Of a DNA stretch of 55,551 nucleotides, positions 36,711 to 43,300 are shown piece by piece. Position 1 is the first letter of the stretch, and the number at the start of each line of letters is the position of its first letter. Below the pieces are notes generated by a model. That model did not search any database. It had not been told where the DNA came from and worked only from the letters and a program-made list of their open reading frames with translations. The stretch comes from VGLO01 sp964599285 (GTDB lineage Bacteria > Patescibacteriota > Minisyncoccia > Minisyncoccales > Staskawiczbacteraceae): contig CAZREI010000007.1 of the NCBI GenBank assembly GCA_964599285.1, forward strand, positions 1 through 55,551. The letters are read 5' to 3'. A program made the position numbers and the translations under genes.

Positions 36711-37760
36711 CTACGGGACCACGACTTCTTTTGCAAAGTCTATGGTTTTGCCTTCTCCAAATGGAAGCTTCACTTCAAGCCGGTATTTTGCACCCGGCTC
36801 AAAGAGCGCGTTAGAATAGGGTGGATAGACCTTAACAGTATGGCGATCGCTCGTCATAATTGTGCCGGATTTTACCCAGCATTCCATGCTGACCCCATCT
36901 ACCACGGTGGTAGTGGAAAACAGTCGCTCAATATGCCTGCCCTTAAACTGAAGGAAGCAGCCTCCGAAAGTCAAGGGAAGATTCCCCGTTTTTTCAAGGA
37001 CCAAATCCACCGTTTTGAGGTGTTTGGCTTTCCCAGAGGGATTACCAATGAACTGTGGATTTGCCGCTTCAAAGTTTAGCTTCACATCCTTGACGCCAAA
37101 CTTTTCCAGTGAAAACGAAATTTCTTTTCGGCACACATCCTTTTGGGTTGTGTGGCTTCGAAGCGTTAGGAACTGCTTGCCGATTCTGGCTTCAAGCGGC
37201 AGGTGCAGTTGGTGTTTACCAAGAATTAAGTCTTCCTTGGTGATGGTGCCTTGTACTTGAGCGTTGCCGTCGTAGTCGGTGAGTACCAAGGCCAGTTTTT
37301 CGTTTTGATCTTTCAGGCTACCTTTGACCGTCACATTTAAGTATAGGCGTGCGTTGCCTATGACGTAATCAGAGGATCCGGCGCTGACGCCAGCCGCGGT
37401 TTCGGATATGGCGTAGTCTAGTTCCAATCCTTTGGAAGAGAAATCGCTGGGCGCGCTTTTGGTATCGCCGGAATTTTTGGCGGTGCCGAAAACAATAGCT
37501 CCGGTGCCGGCTGCTACCAAGGCCATGACTATAATGACGAGGGCGATGATGCCGGCCAGCCGTTTTTTTCTTGTGACGGGGACGGTTCTTCGTTTGGCGA
37601 CTGGGATAGCGGGCGACGGGTCAACGGCCAGTGCTGGGATTTTCTTGGCTTGTGGCGGGGGTGTGTTCGGATTGATTCTTGGCGCGCCGATGCTTTTGCG
37701 CATGGCGACTTTTCGGCCGTTGCCGTTTCGGTTGACCTTGGGGTCATAGGCGGTGCTCAC
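36711..37760 (-). CDS. Membrane-anchored protein with extracytoplasmic beta domain
   Basis: The GTG start at 37760 is supported by AGCGAGGT five bases upstream. The 349-residue protein has a basic Pro-rich cytoplasmic N-terminus (1-66), one membrane helix (about 68-92, GIIALVIIVMALVAAGTGAIVFG) and an extracytoplasmic region of repeated beta strands with regularly placed YxLxV/LxLxL patterns (ARLYLNVTVKGSL, HQLHLPLEARI, YRLEVKLPFGEGKTIDFAKEVVV). It ends with a terminator, so it is a single-gene unit. The fold is perhaps Ig-like. No family is recognised and no catalytic motif is visible. Confidence 0.7.
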   Translation of the reverse strand: MSTAYDPKVNRNGNGRKVAMRKSIGAPRINPNTPPPQAKKIPALAVDPSPAIPVAKRRTVPVTRKKRLAGIIALVIIVMALVAAGTGAIVFGTAKNSGDTKSAPSDFSSKGLELDYAISETAAGVSAGSSDYVIGNARLYLNVTVKGSLKDQNEKLALVLTDYDGNAQVQGTITKEDLILGKHQLHLPLEARIGKQFLTLRSHTTQKDVCRKEISFSLEKFGVKDVKLNFEAANPQFIGNPSGKAKHLKTVDLVLEKTGNLPLTFGGCFLQFKGRHIERLFSTTTVVDGVSMECWVKSGTIMTSDRHTVKVYPPYSNALFEPGAKYRLEVKLPFGEGKTIDFAKEVVVP

Positions 37761-37842
37761 GGGAAACCTCGCTTTCGGGGTATGGAGAAGTAGATTGTTA
37801 ACGTGCTGGGCGAAACCGAGAACACATTCTCGGCAACTGTTT

Positions 37843-38802
37843 TTAGCTTACCACTTCAAATGTGTTTGTCAAGGAAATCCAGTCCTGGACGCTCAAGGTT
37901 TGAGCCCTTTGTTCTGGACTGATGTTGCTGTGCGCAAGCCATTTGTTGATGGCTTCTTTGTTCTTTGTAAGGCCTTCTGCTAAATTATTTATTAACTTTT
38001 TGCGAGGGTGGAGGAAGCCAGCTTTTACGATTTTAAAAAAGGTGCTGGATTGCCACAGCGGCGAAGCGGCCGCGGCCGCTTCGCCGCCTTCGGCCAGCTG
38101 AGCTGGCCAGACCCGCTCAGCGGGTCGCAATGACGACGAGCGTGGAATGATTTTAATGATGGCCGAATCTACTTTGGGTGATGGCCAGAATTTTTCTTTG
38201 GACACGGTGGCAATGATTTTTGCTTCAGCGTAAAATTGCACCGACACGGCCAAGATGCTCATGTGGGGCGGTTTGGCGCAGATTCTTTGGGCAACTTCTT
38301 TTTGCACCATCAGCACCATTAGAGTTGGCGGATTTTCAGATTCCAAAAATTGCCTGATGAGCGGAGAGGTAAGGTAGTAGGGAATGTTGGCCACAACCTT
38401 GTACGGCATAGATTGCCACGGGGTTGCCTCGGCCAGCTGAGCTGGCCAGACCCGCTCAGTGGGTCGCAATGACGAAAGTGGGGTGAATGCTTCTAACGCA
38501 TCGCCCTGGATAATTTCAACGTTATCGCAGTCTCGCAGAGTTTCTTGCAAAATTTCTATCATGGCGCGGTCTTTTTCCACGGCAATTACCCGCTTGGCTT
38601 TCTGGGCCAGCGCTTGGGTGAGGGTACCGATGCCCGGCCCTATTTCCAGTACCGTATCGGTTGGTTGCAGATCGGCCGCTTCAATAATCTTAGCAAGCGT
38701 CGGCTGATGTACTAAAAAATTCTGCCCCATCAGTTTGGAGGGTTTGGCGCAATGCATTGCGAGCAATTCTTTTATGGTTTTTGAAGAGGTAAGGTTTAGC
38801 AA
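37843..38802 (-). CDS. rsmA: 16S rRNA dimethyladenosine transferase RsmA/KsgA with two inserted elements
   Basis: RsmA dimethylates two adjacent adenines near the 3' end of 16S rRNA in ribosome assembly. The TTG start at 38802 gives KTIKELLAMHCAKPSKLMGQNFLVH, the expected N-terminus; the motifs VLEIGPGIGTLT (SAM binding), VIAVEKDRAM and VVANIPYYLTS (catalytic NIPY) are present, with the C-terminal helical domain. The 319 residues are longer than usual because two in-frame insertions, residues about 107-131 and about 221-253, translate REP-like elements into SSLRPTERVWPAQLAE and SSLRPAERVWPAQLAEGGE. The first lies between the SAM domain strands, close to the NIPY motif, so activity is possible but not assured. 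Confidence 0.92.
   Translation of the reverse strand: MLNLTSSKTIKELLAMHCAKPSKLMGQNFLVHQPTLAKIIEAADLQPTDTVLEIGPGIGTLTQALAQKAKRVIAVEKDRAMIEILQETLRDCDNVEIIQGDALEAFTPLSSLRPTERVWPAQLAEATPWQSMPYKVVANIPYYLTSPLIRQFLESENPPTLMVLMVQKEVAQRICAKPPHMSILAVSVQFYAEAKIIATVSKEKFWPSPKVDSAIIKIIPRSSSLRPAERVWPAQLAEGGEAAAAASPLWQSSTFFKIVKAGFLHPRKKLINNLAEGLTKNKEAINKWLAHSNISPEQRAQTLSVQDWISLTNTFEVVS
38044..38142 (-). repeat. REP-like element plus GC palindrome in frame inside rsmA (insertion 2)
   Basis: Includes CGCAATGACGAC, CCAGCTGAGCTGG and the loopless 30-bp palindrome at 38058-38087 with a CCGCGG core. The 99-bp segment is a multiple of three and encodes about 33 residues. Confidence 0.85.
38058..38087. repeat. Loopless perfect GC palindrome inside rsmA (30 bp)
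   Basis: GCGGCGAAGCGGCCG and exact complement, with a CCGCGG core as in the four others. Confidence 0.92.
38410..38484 (-). repeat. REP-like element in frame inside rsmA (insertion 1)
   Basis: Contains CGCAATGACGAA, CCAGCTGAGCTGG and GACCCGCTCAGTGGGTC. It spans 75 bp, a multiple of three, and its protein (LSSLRPTERVWPAQLAE) nearly repeats that of insertion 2. Confidence 0.85.
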
Positions 38803-38804
38803 AT

Positions 38805-38936
38805 TATTCTAATTATTCTAAATAATTCCCAAAACGCGAATGTCTAATTTCTAAACGGTGGCGATTTGAGCATTAGGCATTTTTTCATTGGGGTTTATTT
38901 AGGTCAATTAGGATAATTAGGTTAATTAGAGCAATT
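38805..38936. repeat. H4 hairpin without a gene upstream of rsmA
   Basis: Left 'attattctaattattctaaataattccc', right 'gggtttatttaggtcaattaggataattag'. The tip has GCATTAGGCATT as in the other gene-less copies. Confidence 0.8.
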
Positions 38937-38953
38937 CTTGGATTGTATCACAA

Positions 38954-38971
38954 TCCACAGCCTGTGGATAA
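38954..38971. promoter_or_regulatory. DnaA-box-like inverted site upstream of the M23 peptidase gene
   Basis: ATCCACAGCCTGTGGAT is an inverted repeat and includes an exact TGTGGATAA (38963-38971), placed five bases before the -35 box of the M23 gene. DnaA binding is an inference. Confidence 0.4.
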
Positions 38972-38975
38972 CCCC

Positions 38976-39004
38976 TTGACCTGGAGTCTTGGAAATGTTA
39001 AATA
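38976..39004 (+). promoter_or_regulatory. Promoter of the M23 peptidase gene
   Basis: TTGACC, 17 bases, TAAATA. The -10 box is weak. The leader would be about 50 bases. Confidence 0.5.
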
Positions 39005-39061
39005 TCAATTAATACCTTGCTTACCTTTTTTAATAAAAAATTTAATTTTGGCGGCAGGAAA

Positions 39062-40228
39062 ATGGGGAAAATTTCCCTGGGGAATTTTGTCAAATCCGCC
39101 AAATCTCTGATCAAGCGCCTCAAAGGCAGCTTTTCTTTTGGCAAACCGTCACGCTATGTTAATGGCGCGACTTTTTATTTTGGGCTCGGGGCGCTGGCGC
39201 TGTTTGGGTTGTTGTGGCTGAATGCCGACAGTCTGGCCCAACCCGATACTTACCGCGGCCCTGACATTTTGCTGTTTAACTCATTTTTTAAAAACGATGC
39301 CATGGCTCAAACTAGCGATCCGTTTTTTAATCAAAACAAGGAATTTAACCTGGAAACTCCCGACCTGGAAATTGTCCAAGATAATTCCGTGCGAGCCGTG
39401 TCCACGCCATCTATTTTAAACGTGCAAACGCTAGGAGACGTGTTCGGCAGTTCGCAGGATCAGCGAACCGACGTGATAGACTATACGGTAGTGGCGGGGG
39501 ACACGGTCAAATCTTTGGCTGAAAAGTTTTTCCCTGAAACAGATTTGATTGCTGCTGAAGATACTATCGCTTGGGCCAACGGTATTTCCAAAAACACAAT
39601 CTTGCAAGAAGGCCGAGATCTGACTATTTTGCCGGTTCCCGGAATCATTCACATCGCAAAAAGCGGCGACACGATAGACCAGATTGCCAAAACCTACAAG
39701 GCCAAGGCCGAAGATATTCTTGCTTACAATAATAATGATTCTAATTTGTACATCGGCCAGCCGGTAGTGGTTCCGGGTGGAGTGTTGCCGCAAAAAAATA
39801 CTGTCCATAGCATTTACAGCGACTATGCTTCCTTGCCCAGCAGTTTCTTTATTTTCCCATTGCTGAAATTTACCATTACCCAGGGACTCCACTACTTTAA
39901 TGCGGTAGATCTTGCTGGTCCTGCCGGAGCGCCGGTGTATGCAGCGGCTTCAGGGGCAGTAGAACGGGCTGCTTTTGACCGGAGGTATGGCAACTATATT
40001 GTATTGGCTCATGAAAATGGGGCTCGTACTTACTACGGCCATCTTGCTAGTATGCGGGTGAAAGCAGGGGACAATGTTACCATTGGAGAACAAATTGGCA
40101 CCGAAGGCAGGACGGGAACGGAGGCAACGGGCAACCACTTGCATTTTGGAGTGTATGGGGGATTTAGAAATCCAGCAGCCGGATTTCCGGTAGGATCAGA
40201 ATTTGTGGATGGGGCTTTGGTAAAATAA
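39062..40228 (+). CDS. LysM- and M23-domain cell-wall endopeptidase
   Basis: The 388-residue product from ATG 39062 (AGGAAA in front) has one membrane segment (about 37-56, FGLGALALFGLLWL), two LysM domains (about 140-185 with YTVVAGDTVKSLAEKFF, and 200-243 with HIAKSGDTIDQIAKTYKAKAEDILAYN) and a C-terminal M23 peptidase domain (GLHYFNAVDLAGPAGAPVYAAASGAVERA ... GNHLHFGV). The zinc ligands are the first His or neighbouring residues and Asp (HYFNAVD) and the HLH motif. The HxxxxxxxD spacing is close to the family. It may cut peptidoglycan cross-links or be an adapter. The longer in-frame start at 39017 is a TTG and less likely. A palindrome terminator follows. Confidence 0.92.
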   Translation: MGKISLGNFVKSAKSLIKRLKGSFSFGKPSRYVNGATFYFGLGALALFGLLWLNADSLAQPDTYRGPDILLFNSFFKNDAMAQTSDPFFNQNKEFNLETPDLEIVQDNSVRAVSTPSILNVQTLGDVFGSSQDQRTDVIDYTVVAGDTVKSLAEKFFPETDLIAAEDTIAWANGISKNTILQEGRDLTILPVPGIIHIAKSGDTIDQIAKTYKAKAEDILAYNNNDSNLYIGQPVVVPGGVLPQKNTVHSIYSDYASLPSSFFIFPLLKFTITQGLHYFNAVDLAGPAGAPVYAAASGAVERAAFDRRYGNYIVLAHENGARTYYGHLASMRVKAGDNVTIGEQIGTEGRTGTEATGNHLHFGVYGGFRNPAAGFPVGSEFVDGALVK

Positions 40229-40262
40229 CGCATAGGATGTATAAGGTAAAATAATGCAACAA

Positions 40263-40294
40263 AAAATGCGACGGCCCGCGGGCCGTCGCATTTT
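40263..40294. terminator. Terminator made of a loopless GC palindrome (32 bp, CCGCGG core)
   Basis: AAAATGCGACGGCCCG and exact complement, followed by TTTTGTTTT. It is a member of the CCGCGG palindrome class that also serves as the terminator of the M23 gene. Confidence 0.85.
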
Positions 40295-40320
40295 GTTTTC
40301 AGAAAGATTTTATTTTCTAA

Positions 40321-40357
40321 TTCATCTCATTCATCTCATTCATCTCATTCATTTCAT
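40321..40357. repeat. Short tandem repeat 'TCATCTCATT'
   Basis: Three and a half copies of the 10-base unit TCATCTCATT with a variant last copy (TCATTTCATT), just left of the 44-bp palindrome. It is a possible slip-strand site; no gene is encoded there. Confidence 0.8.
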
Positions 40358-40395
40358 TTGCCATAATGACCGTACGGTCATTATGGCAAATGAAA
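40352..40395. repeat. 44-bp perfect palindrome at the 3' side of the PaaX/Cas2-like gene
   Basis: TTTCATTTGCCATAATGACC|G then the exact complement, centred on CGTACG. It overlaps the stop codon of the gene. A near-identical palindrome (40942-40979) lies at the 5' side. Confidence 0.95.
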
Positions 40396-40935
40396 AAGTT
40401 TTTTAAAACGCGCATCTTCGGTTATTGCATCAATGATGAGAATTCTGATATCGCCCGAAAAGTCAACTTTCCAAAGTTTCAATAATGCCACCAGTTCTTT
40501 GTGTATATCAAAAGGGAAAATCCAAATACTTTTTTGCAGCTCCTTAAACCCTATCCATTTTAGTTCTTTTCGTAAAAAGACTCTTTCTTTCCTATTTTTT
40601 TCTGGTATATCAAATATCACTGCGATCCATTTCCCGTTCCATTCTTTTAATCGGTTTTTCTTCTTTATGATGCTTTTTATAATAGTTATTCGTCCCTTTG
40701 TGGTAAGGTAAATTCTATCATTTTTCTCGGTAAAATATGAACTGCTTTTTAAATTGTGAATTTTTTGATTATAAAGATTAGGATATAAGTTGTAATCTCT
40801 GTAGATACTGGTCCCGCTAAGGATTTTCCGAGGATGAAATACGATATCTATACTCAAATCAAAAAGATTTTCAGATGTTTCTTCTAAATAAGCCAGAGCT
40901 TTATTGATAAGAGAGTCTTTACCGGGCTTTTTCAT
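40381..40935 (-). CDS. PaaX C-terminal/Cas2-fold protein with N-terminal winged helix
   Basis: The 184-residue protein has an N-terminal helix-turn-helix or winged-helix part (YPNLYNQKIHNLKSSSYFTEKNDRIYLTTKGRITI) followed by a Cas2-like/PaaX-C ferredoxin fold (WIAVIFDIPEKNRKERVFLRKELKWIGFKELQKSIWIFPFDIHKEL). The IPE-x-x-R-x-x-R-x-x-LR-x-x-L-x-x-x-GF pattern is that of the PaaX C-terminal domain, which is often mis-annotated as Cas2. No CRISPR array or cas gene is nearby. It stands alone between two copies of a 38-44 bp palindrome, one in the promoter region and one at the stop, as expected of an autoregulator or a mobile palindrome-associated protein. Confidence 0.8.
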   Translation of the reverse strand: MKKPGKDSLINKALAYLEETSENLFDLSIDIVFHPRKILSGTSIYRDYNLYPNLYNQKIHNLKSSSYFTEKNDRIYLTTKGRITIIKSIIKKKNRLKEWNGKWIAVIFDIPEKNRKERVFLRKELKWIGFKELQKSIWIFPFDIHKELVALLKLWKVDFSGDIRILIIDAITEDARFKKLFHLP

Positions 40936-40941
40936 GAATTA

Positions 40942-40979
40942 TATTTGCCATAAAGACCGTACGGTCATTATGGCAAATA
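40942..40979. repeat. 38-bp palindrome at the 5' side of the PaaX/Cas2-like gene
   Basis: Same sequence as the downstream copy with one mismatch across the axis (TAAAGACC versus TAATGACC). It ends six bases before the start codon at 40935, so it overlaps the promoter or leader. Confidence 0.95.
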
Positions 40980-41009
40980 GGAAAAATATATAAAAATATT
41001 AAGGATGTT

Positions 41010-41052
41010 AGCCGATACCAAAACGTTAGCCAATACTGAAGTTCTGCCAATA
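41010..41052. repeat. Short H3-like stutter downstream of comM
   Basis: GCCGATACCAAAACGTTAGCCAATACTGAAG TT and GCCAATACTAAC are imperfect words of the H3 family; the pairing is short. It ends one base before the comM stop. Confidence 0.4.
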
Positions 41053-42588
41053 CTAACTTTTGAGACGGTACATCAGGGCTTCGGCTATGTGTTCTCGCTG
41101 GATGTTGGTTTGGCCGGCTAGGTCGGCTATGGTTCTGGCTACTTTTAAAATTCTGTGGTAGCCGCGGGCGGAGAGCTTACCCGAATCCACGTATTGTTTA
41201 AGCAGTGCTTGCGAGGCGCTATCGTGTTGGCAATATTTTTTAATTTGGGGAATTTGCATTTCCGAATTTACCAGAATGTTGTCGGCCGCGAACCGCTCTT
41301 TTTGAATGTCCCGAGCCTTGCTGATGCGTGCCCTGACTGCCGCCGAAGTCTTGGCCGAATCGGCATCGCTCAACGAATTGTCAGCCAGTTTTTCATACTT
41401 TACCGCCGGCACTTCAATGAAAATATCAATGCGGTCCATTAAGGGCCCCGAGAGTTTGCGCCGGTACATGGCAATTTGGGAAGGCGAGCAAATGCAGGCT
41501 TTTTCCGGGCTGTTTAAAAATCCACAGGGGCAGGGGTTGGAAGCACCGATGAGCATGAAGTGGCTGGGAAAAGTGAAGGTATTTTTGGCGCGGGAAATGG
41601 TGACCTGGCCTTCTTCCATGGGCTGGCGCAGGCTTTCCAAAACGTCGCGGTGAAATTCCGGAAATTCGTCCAAAAATAAAACACCTCGGTGCGCTAGCGT
41701 AATTTCGCCCGGGCGCAGGGGATTGCCGCCACCCATCAGCGAGGCTTCCGAAGCAATGTGATGGGGCGCGCGAAAGGGGCGCGAAGCCACCATGGTTTCC
41801 TGTTCTTTGAGCAATCCGGCTACGCTGTAAATTTTGGTGACTTCTAGTCGTTCGGGGAGGCTTAGTGCTGGCAATATAGAAGGCAAAGCTTTGGCCAAAA
41901 GGCTTTTACCGCCGCCCGGCGGTCCGGAAAAAAATAAATTGTGGGCGCCGGCGGCCGTAATTTCCAGTGCCCGCTTGGCGTATTCCTGGCCTTTGACCCA
42001 GCTGATGTCTACGGAATGTTCGGAATCTTGCAAAAGATTTTTTTGGTCCGCAATTGCCGGCGCAATTTTGACGCGATTTTCCAAGTAGCCAAGCGCTTCT
42101 GCCAGCGAGCTGACGCCAATGATTTTAACTCCGCTAATCAGCGCCGCTTCGCTGGCATTTTGCTTTGGCAAAATTAGGTGGCCGATGCCGCGCTTTTTTG
42201 CCAGCAGGGCAAACGACAAGGCGCCTTTGATGGGCCGCAGGGTTCCGTCCAGCGACAATTCTCCCAAGAGCAGCGTGTTGGCGGGGTTGAAGCTGGCTTG
42301 TTTTGAGGCAATTAAAAAGGCCAGGGCGATGGGCAGGTCGTAGAGCGAGCCTTCTTTTTTGACATCGGCTGGCGCCAGGTTGATTAAAATTCGCAGGGTA
42401 TTATCGTGCGGCGAAGAAAATTTGGAACTTTTGATGGCCGATGCGATGCGCTCTTTTGATTCCTCAACCGTTTTATCGGGAAGCCCAACGATGGTAAACG
42501 AACGCAGGCCGAAAGCGGCGTCAATTTCCACTTCCACTAATTGGGCGTCTAATCCGACAATAGCTCCGGAGAAAACTTTGAAAGGCAT
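41053..42588 (-). CDS. comM: ComM/YifB-family AAA+ Mg-chelatase-like protein
   Basis: ComM is a hexameric helicase that promotes branch migration during natural transformation. I start at ATG 42588 (MPFKVFSGAIVGLDAQLVEVE), which gives 511 residues; earlier codons belong to the H7 hairpin. Visible parts are the N-terminal ChlI domain (AFGLRSFTIVGLPDKTVEESKERIASAI), Walker A GPPGGGKSLLAKALP, Walker B HRGVLFLDEFPEF, the sensor block FMLIGASNPCPCGFLNSPEKACICSP and the C-terminal helix domain (GYHRILKVARTIADLAG). All sites look intact. With the PilB-like ATPase it supports a DNA-uptake capacity in this organism. Confidence 0.95.
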   Translation of the reverse strand: MPFKVFSGAIVGLDAQLVEVEIDAAFGLRSFTIVGLPDKTVEESKERIASAIKSSKFSSPHDNTLRILINLAPADVKKEGSLYDLPIALAFLIASKQASFNPANTLLLGELSLDGTLRPIKGALSFALLAKKRGIGHLILPKQNASEAALISGVKIIGVSSLAEALGYLENRVKIAPAIADQKNLLQDSEHSVDISWVKGQEYAKRALEITAAGAHNLFFSGPPGGGKSLLAKALPSILPALSLPERLEVTKIYSVAGLLKEQETMVASRPFRAPHHIASEASLMGGGNPLRPGEITLAHRGVLFLDEFPEFHRDVLESLRQPMEEGQVTISRAKNTFTFPSHFMLIGASNPCPCGFLNSPEKACICSPSQIAMYRRKLSGPLMDRIDIFIEVPAVKYEKLADNSLSDADSAKTSAAVRARISKARDIQKERFAADNILVNSEMQIPQIKKYCQHDSASQALLKQYVDSGKLSARGYHRILKVARTIADLAGQTNIQREHIAEALMYRLKS

Positions 42589-42589
42589 A

Positions 42590-42720
42590 TGGGTGAATTT
42601 GAAATTTGAAATTTTAAATTTGAAATTGGCAGGAGTCGGAATTTTCCTGCGGGAAAATTCCGACACGATTTATTTCAAATTCACGTTCTTTTCAAATTGA
42701 TTTCAAATTTCAAATTAGTT
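42590..42720. repeat. H7 hairpin upstream of comM
   Basis: 'aatttgaaatttgaaat' and 'tttcaaatttcaaatt' arms flank GGAATTTTCCTGCGGGAAAA TTCC, a perfect small hairpin. Right-arm words equal those at 18900-18946 by the origin. Confidence 0.8.
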
Positions 42721-42775
42721 TATCCATTATACACCTCAAACTCTTCTTTGCAATGCTTAGAATTTTTGCGGAGAA

Positions 42776-42813
42776 TAAAAAACCGCGTTACATTTAAAGC
42801 GCAGTTTTTATTC
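42776..42813 (-). terminator. Probable terminator of the DksA/TraR-like gene
   Basis: On the minus strand AAAAACTGCG and CGCGGTTTTTT pair with one mismatch around an 11-base loop, ending in TTTTTTATT. Confidence 0.6.
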
Positions 42814-42844
42814 GTAATTCGTTCAGATTCGTAATTCGTAGGAT

Positions 42845-43207
42845 TTACTTATTCTCGTTGCATTTGATGCACAATTTTGCTTCCGGGCAGGCCAAGAGGC
42901 GTTCTTGTTCAATTTCTTTGCCACAGTTTTCGCAGATGCCGTATTTGTCTTTGGAAATTTTTTCTAAGGCGGCGTTGACGTCTTTTAATTTTAATTCCAG
43001 GCTGTGTTCCAGCGACAGCAAGTTGTCGTATTCCTCCACTTCATCGGCTTTTTCGTCCATGTCGGTGTCTTGGGCGGCAAGGCGCTTGGCATCCCAATCG
43101 CCCTTGATGGTTTTATTTTCCGTAGCAAAACTTTCCAGCTCTTTTTCCAAAGACACCTTCTCGCTTTCCAATAATTGTTGCAGCTTTGTTAACAGTTCCT
43201 TGTCCAT
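42845..43207 (-). CDS. DksA/TraR-type zinc-finger RNA polymerase-binding protein
   Basis: The 120-residue protein has an N-terminal coiled coil (ELLTKLQQLLESEKVSLEKELESF, with a central DTDMDEKADEVEEYDN, the acidic turn of DksA-like proteins) and a C-terminal four-Cys zinc finger CENC-17-CIKC (GKEIEQERLLACPEAKLC). DksA/TraR proteins enter the RNA polymerase secondary channel and change initiation at rRNA and amino acid promoters. The length is near the family range. It is on the minus strand between comM and a coiled-coil gene, each separated by hairpins. Whether it acts with ppGpp here is unknown. Confidence 0.9.
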   Translation of the reverse strand: MDKELLTKLQQLLESEKVSLEKELESFATENKTIKGDWDAKRLAAQDTDMDEKADEVEEYDNLLSLEHSLELKLKDVNAALEKISKDKYGICENCGKEIEQERLLACPEAKLCIKCNENK

Positions 43208-43296
43208 AAATTATCAACGAATAACGAATTACGTACGAATTTACGAATCGGAACGTCCGTAATTCGTAAATTCGCAAGTAATTCGTTATTCGATGA
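43205..43296. repeat. H2 hairpin upstream of the DksA/TraR-like gene
   Basis: ACGAATAACGAATTACGTAC pairs with TACGAATTACGTTATTCG-type words on the right (GTAATTCGTTATTCG), with GGAACGTCC at the tip. Confidence 0.75.
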
Positions 43297-43300
43297 TGTA

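Noticed and set aside
40321..40357. CRISPR array
   Set aside because: The 10-base TCATCTCATT repeats are directly tandem with no spacers.
40381..40935. Cas2 of a CRISPR system
   Set aside because: No repeats-spacer array and no cas genes are present, and the protein has an N-terminal winged helix as in PaaX. The Cas2-like fold alone is not evidence for CRISPR.
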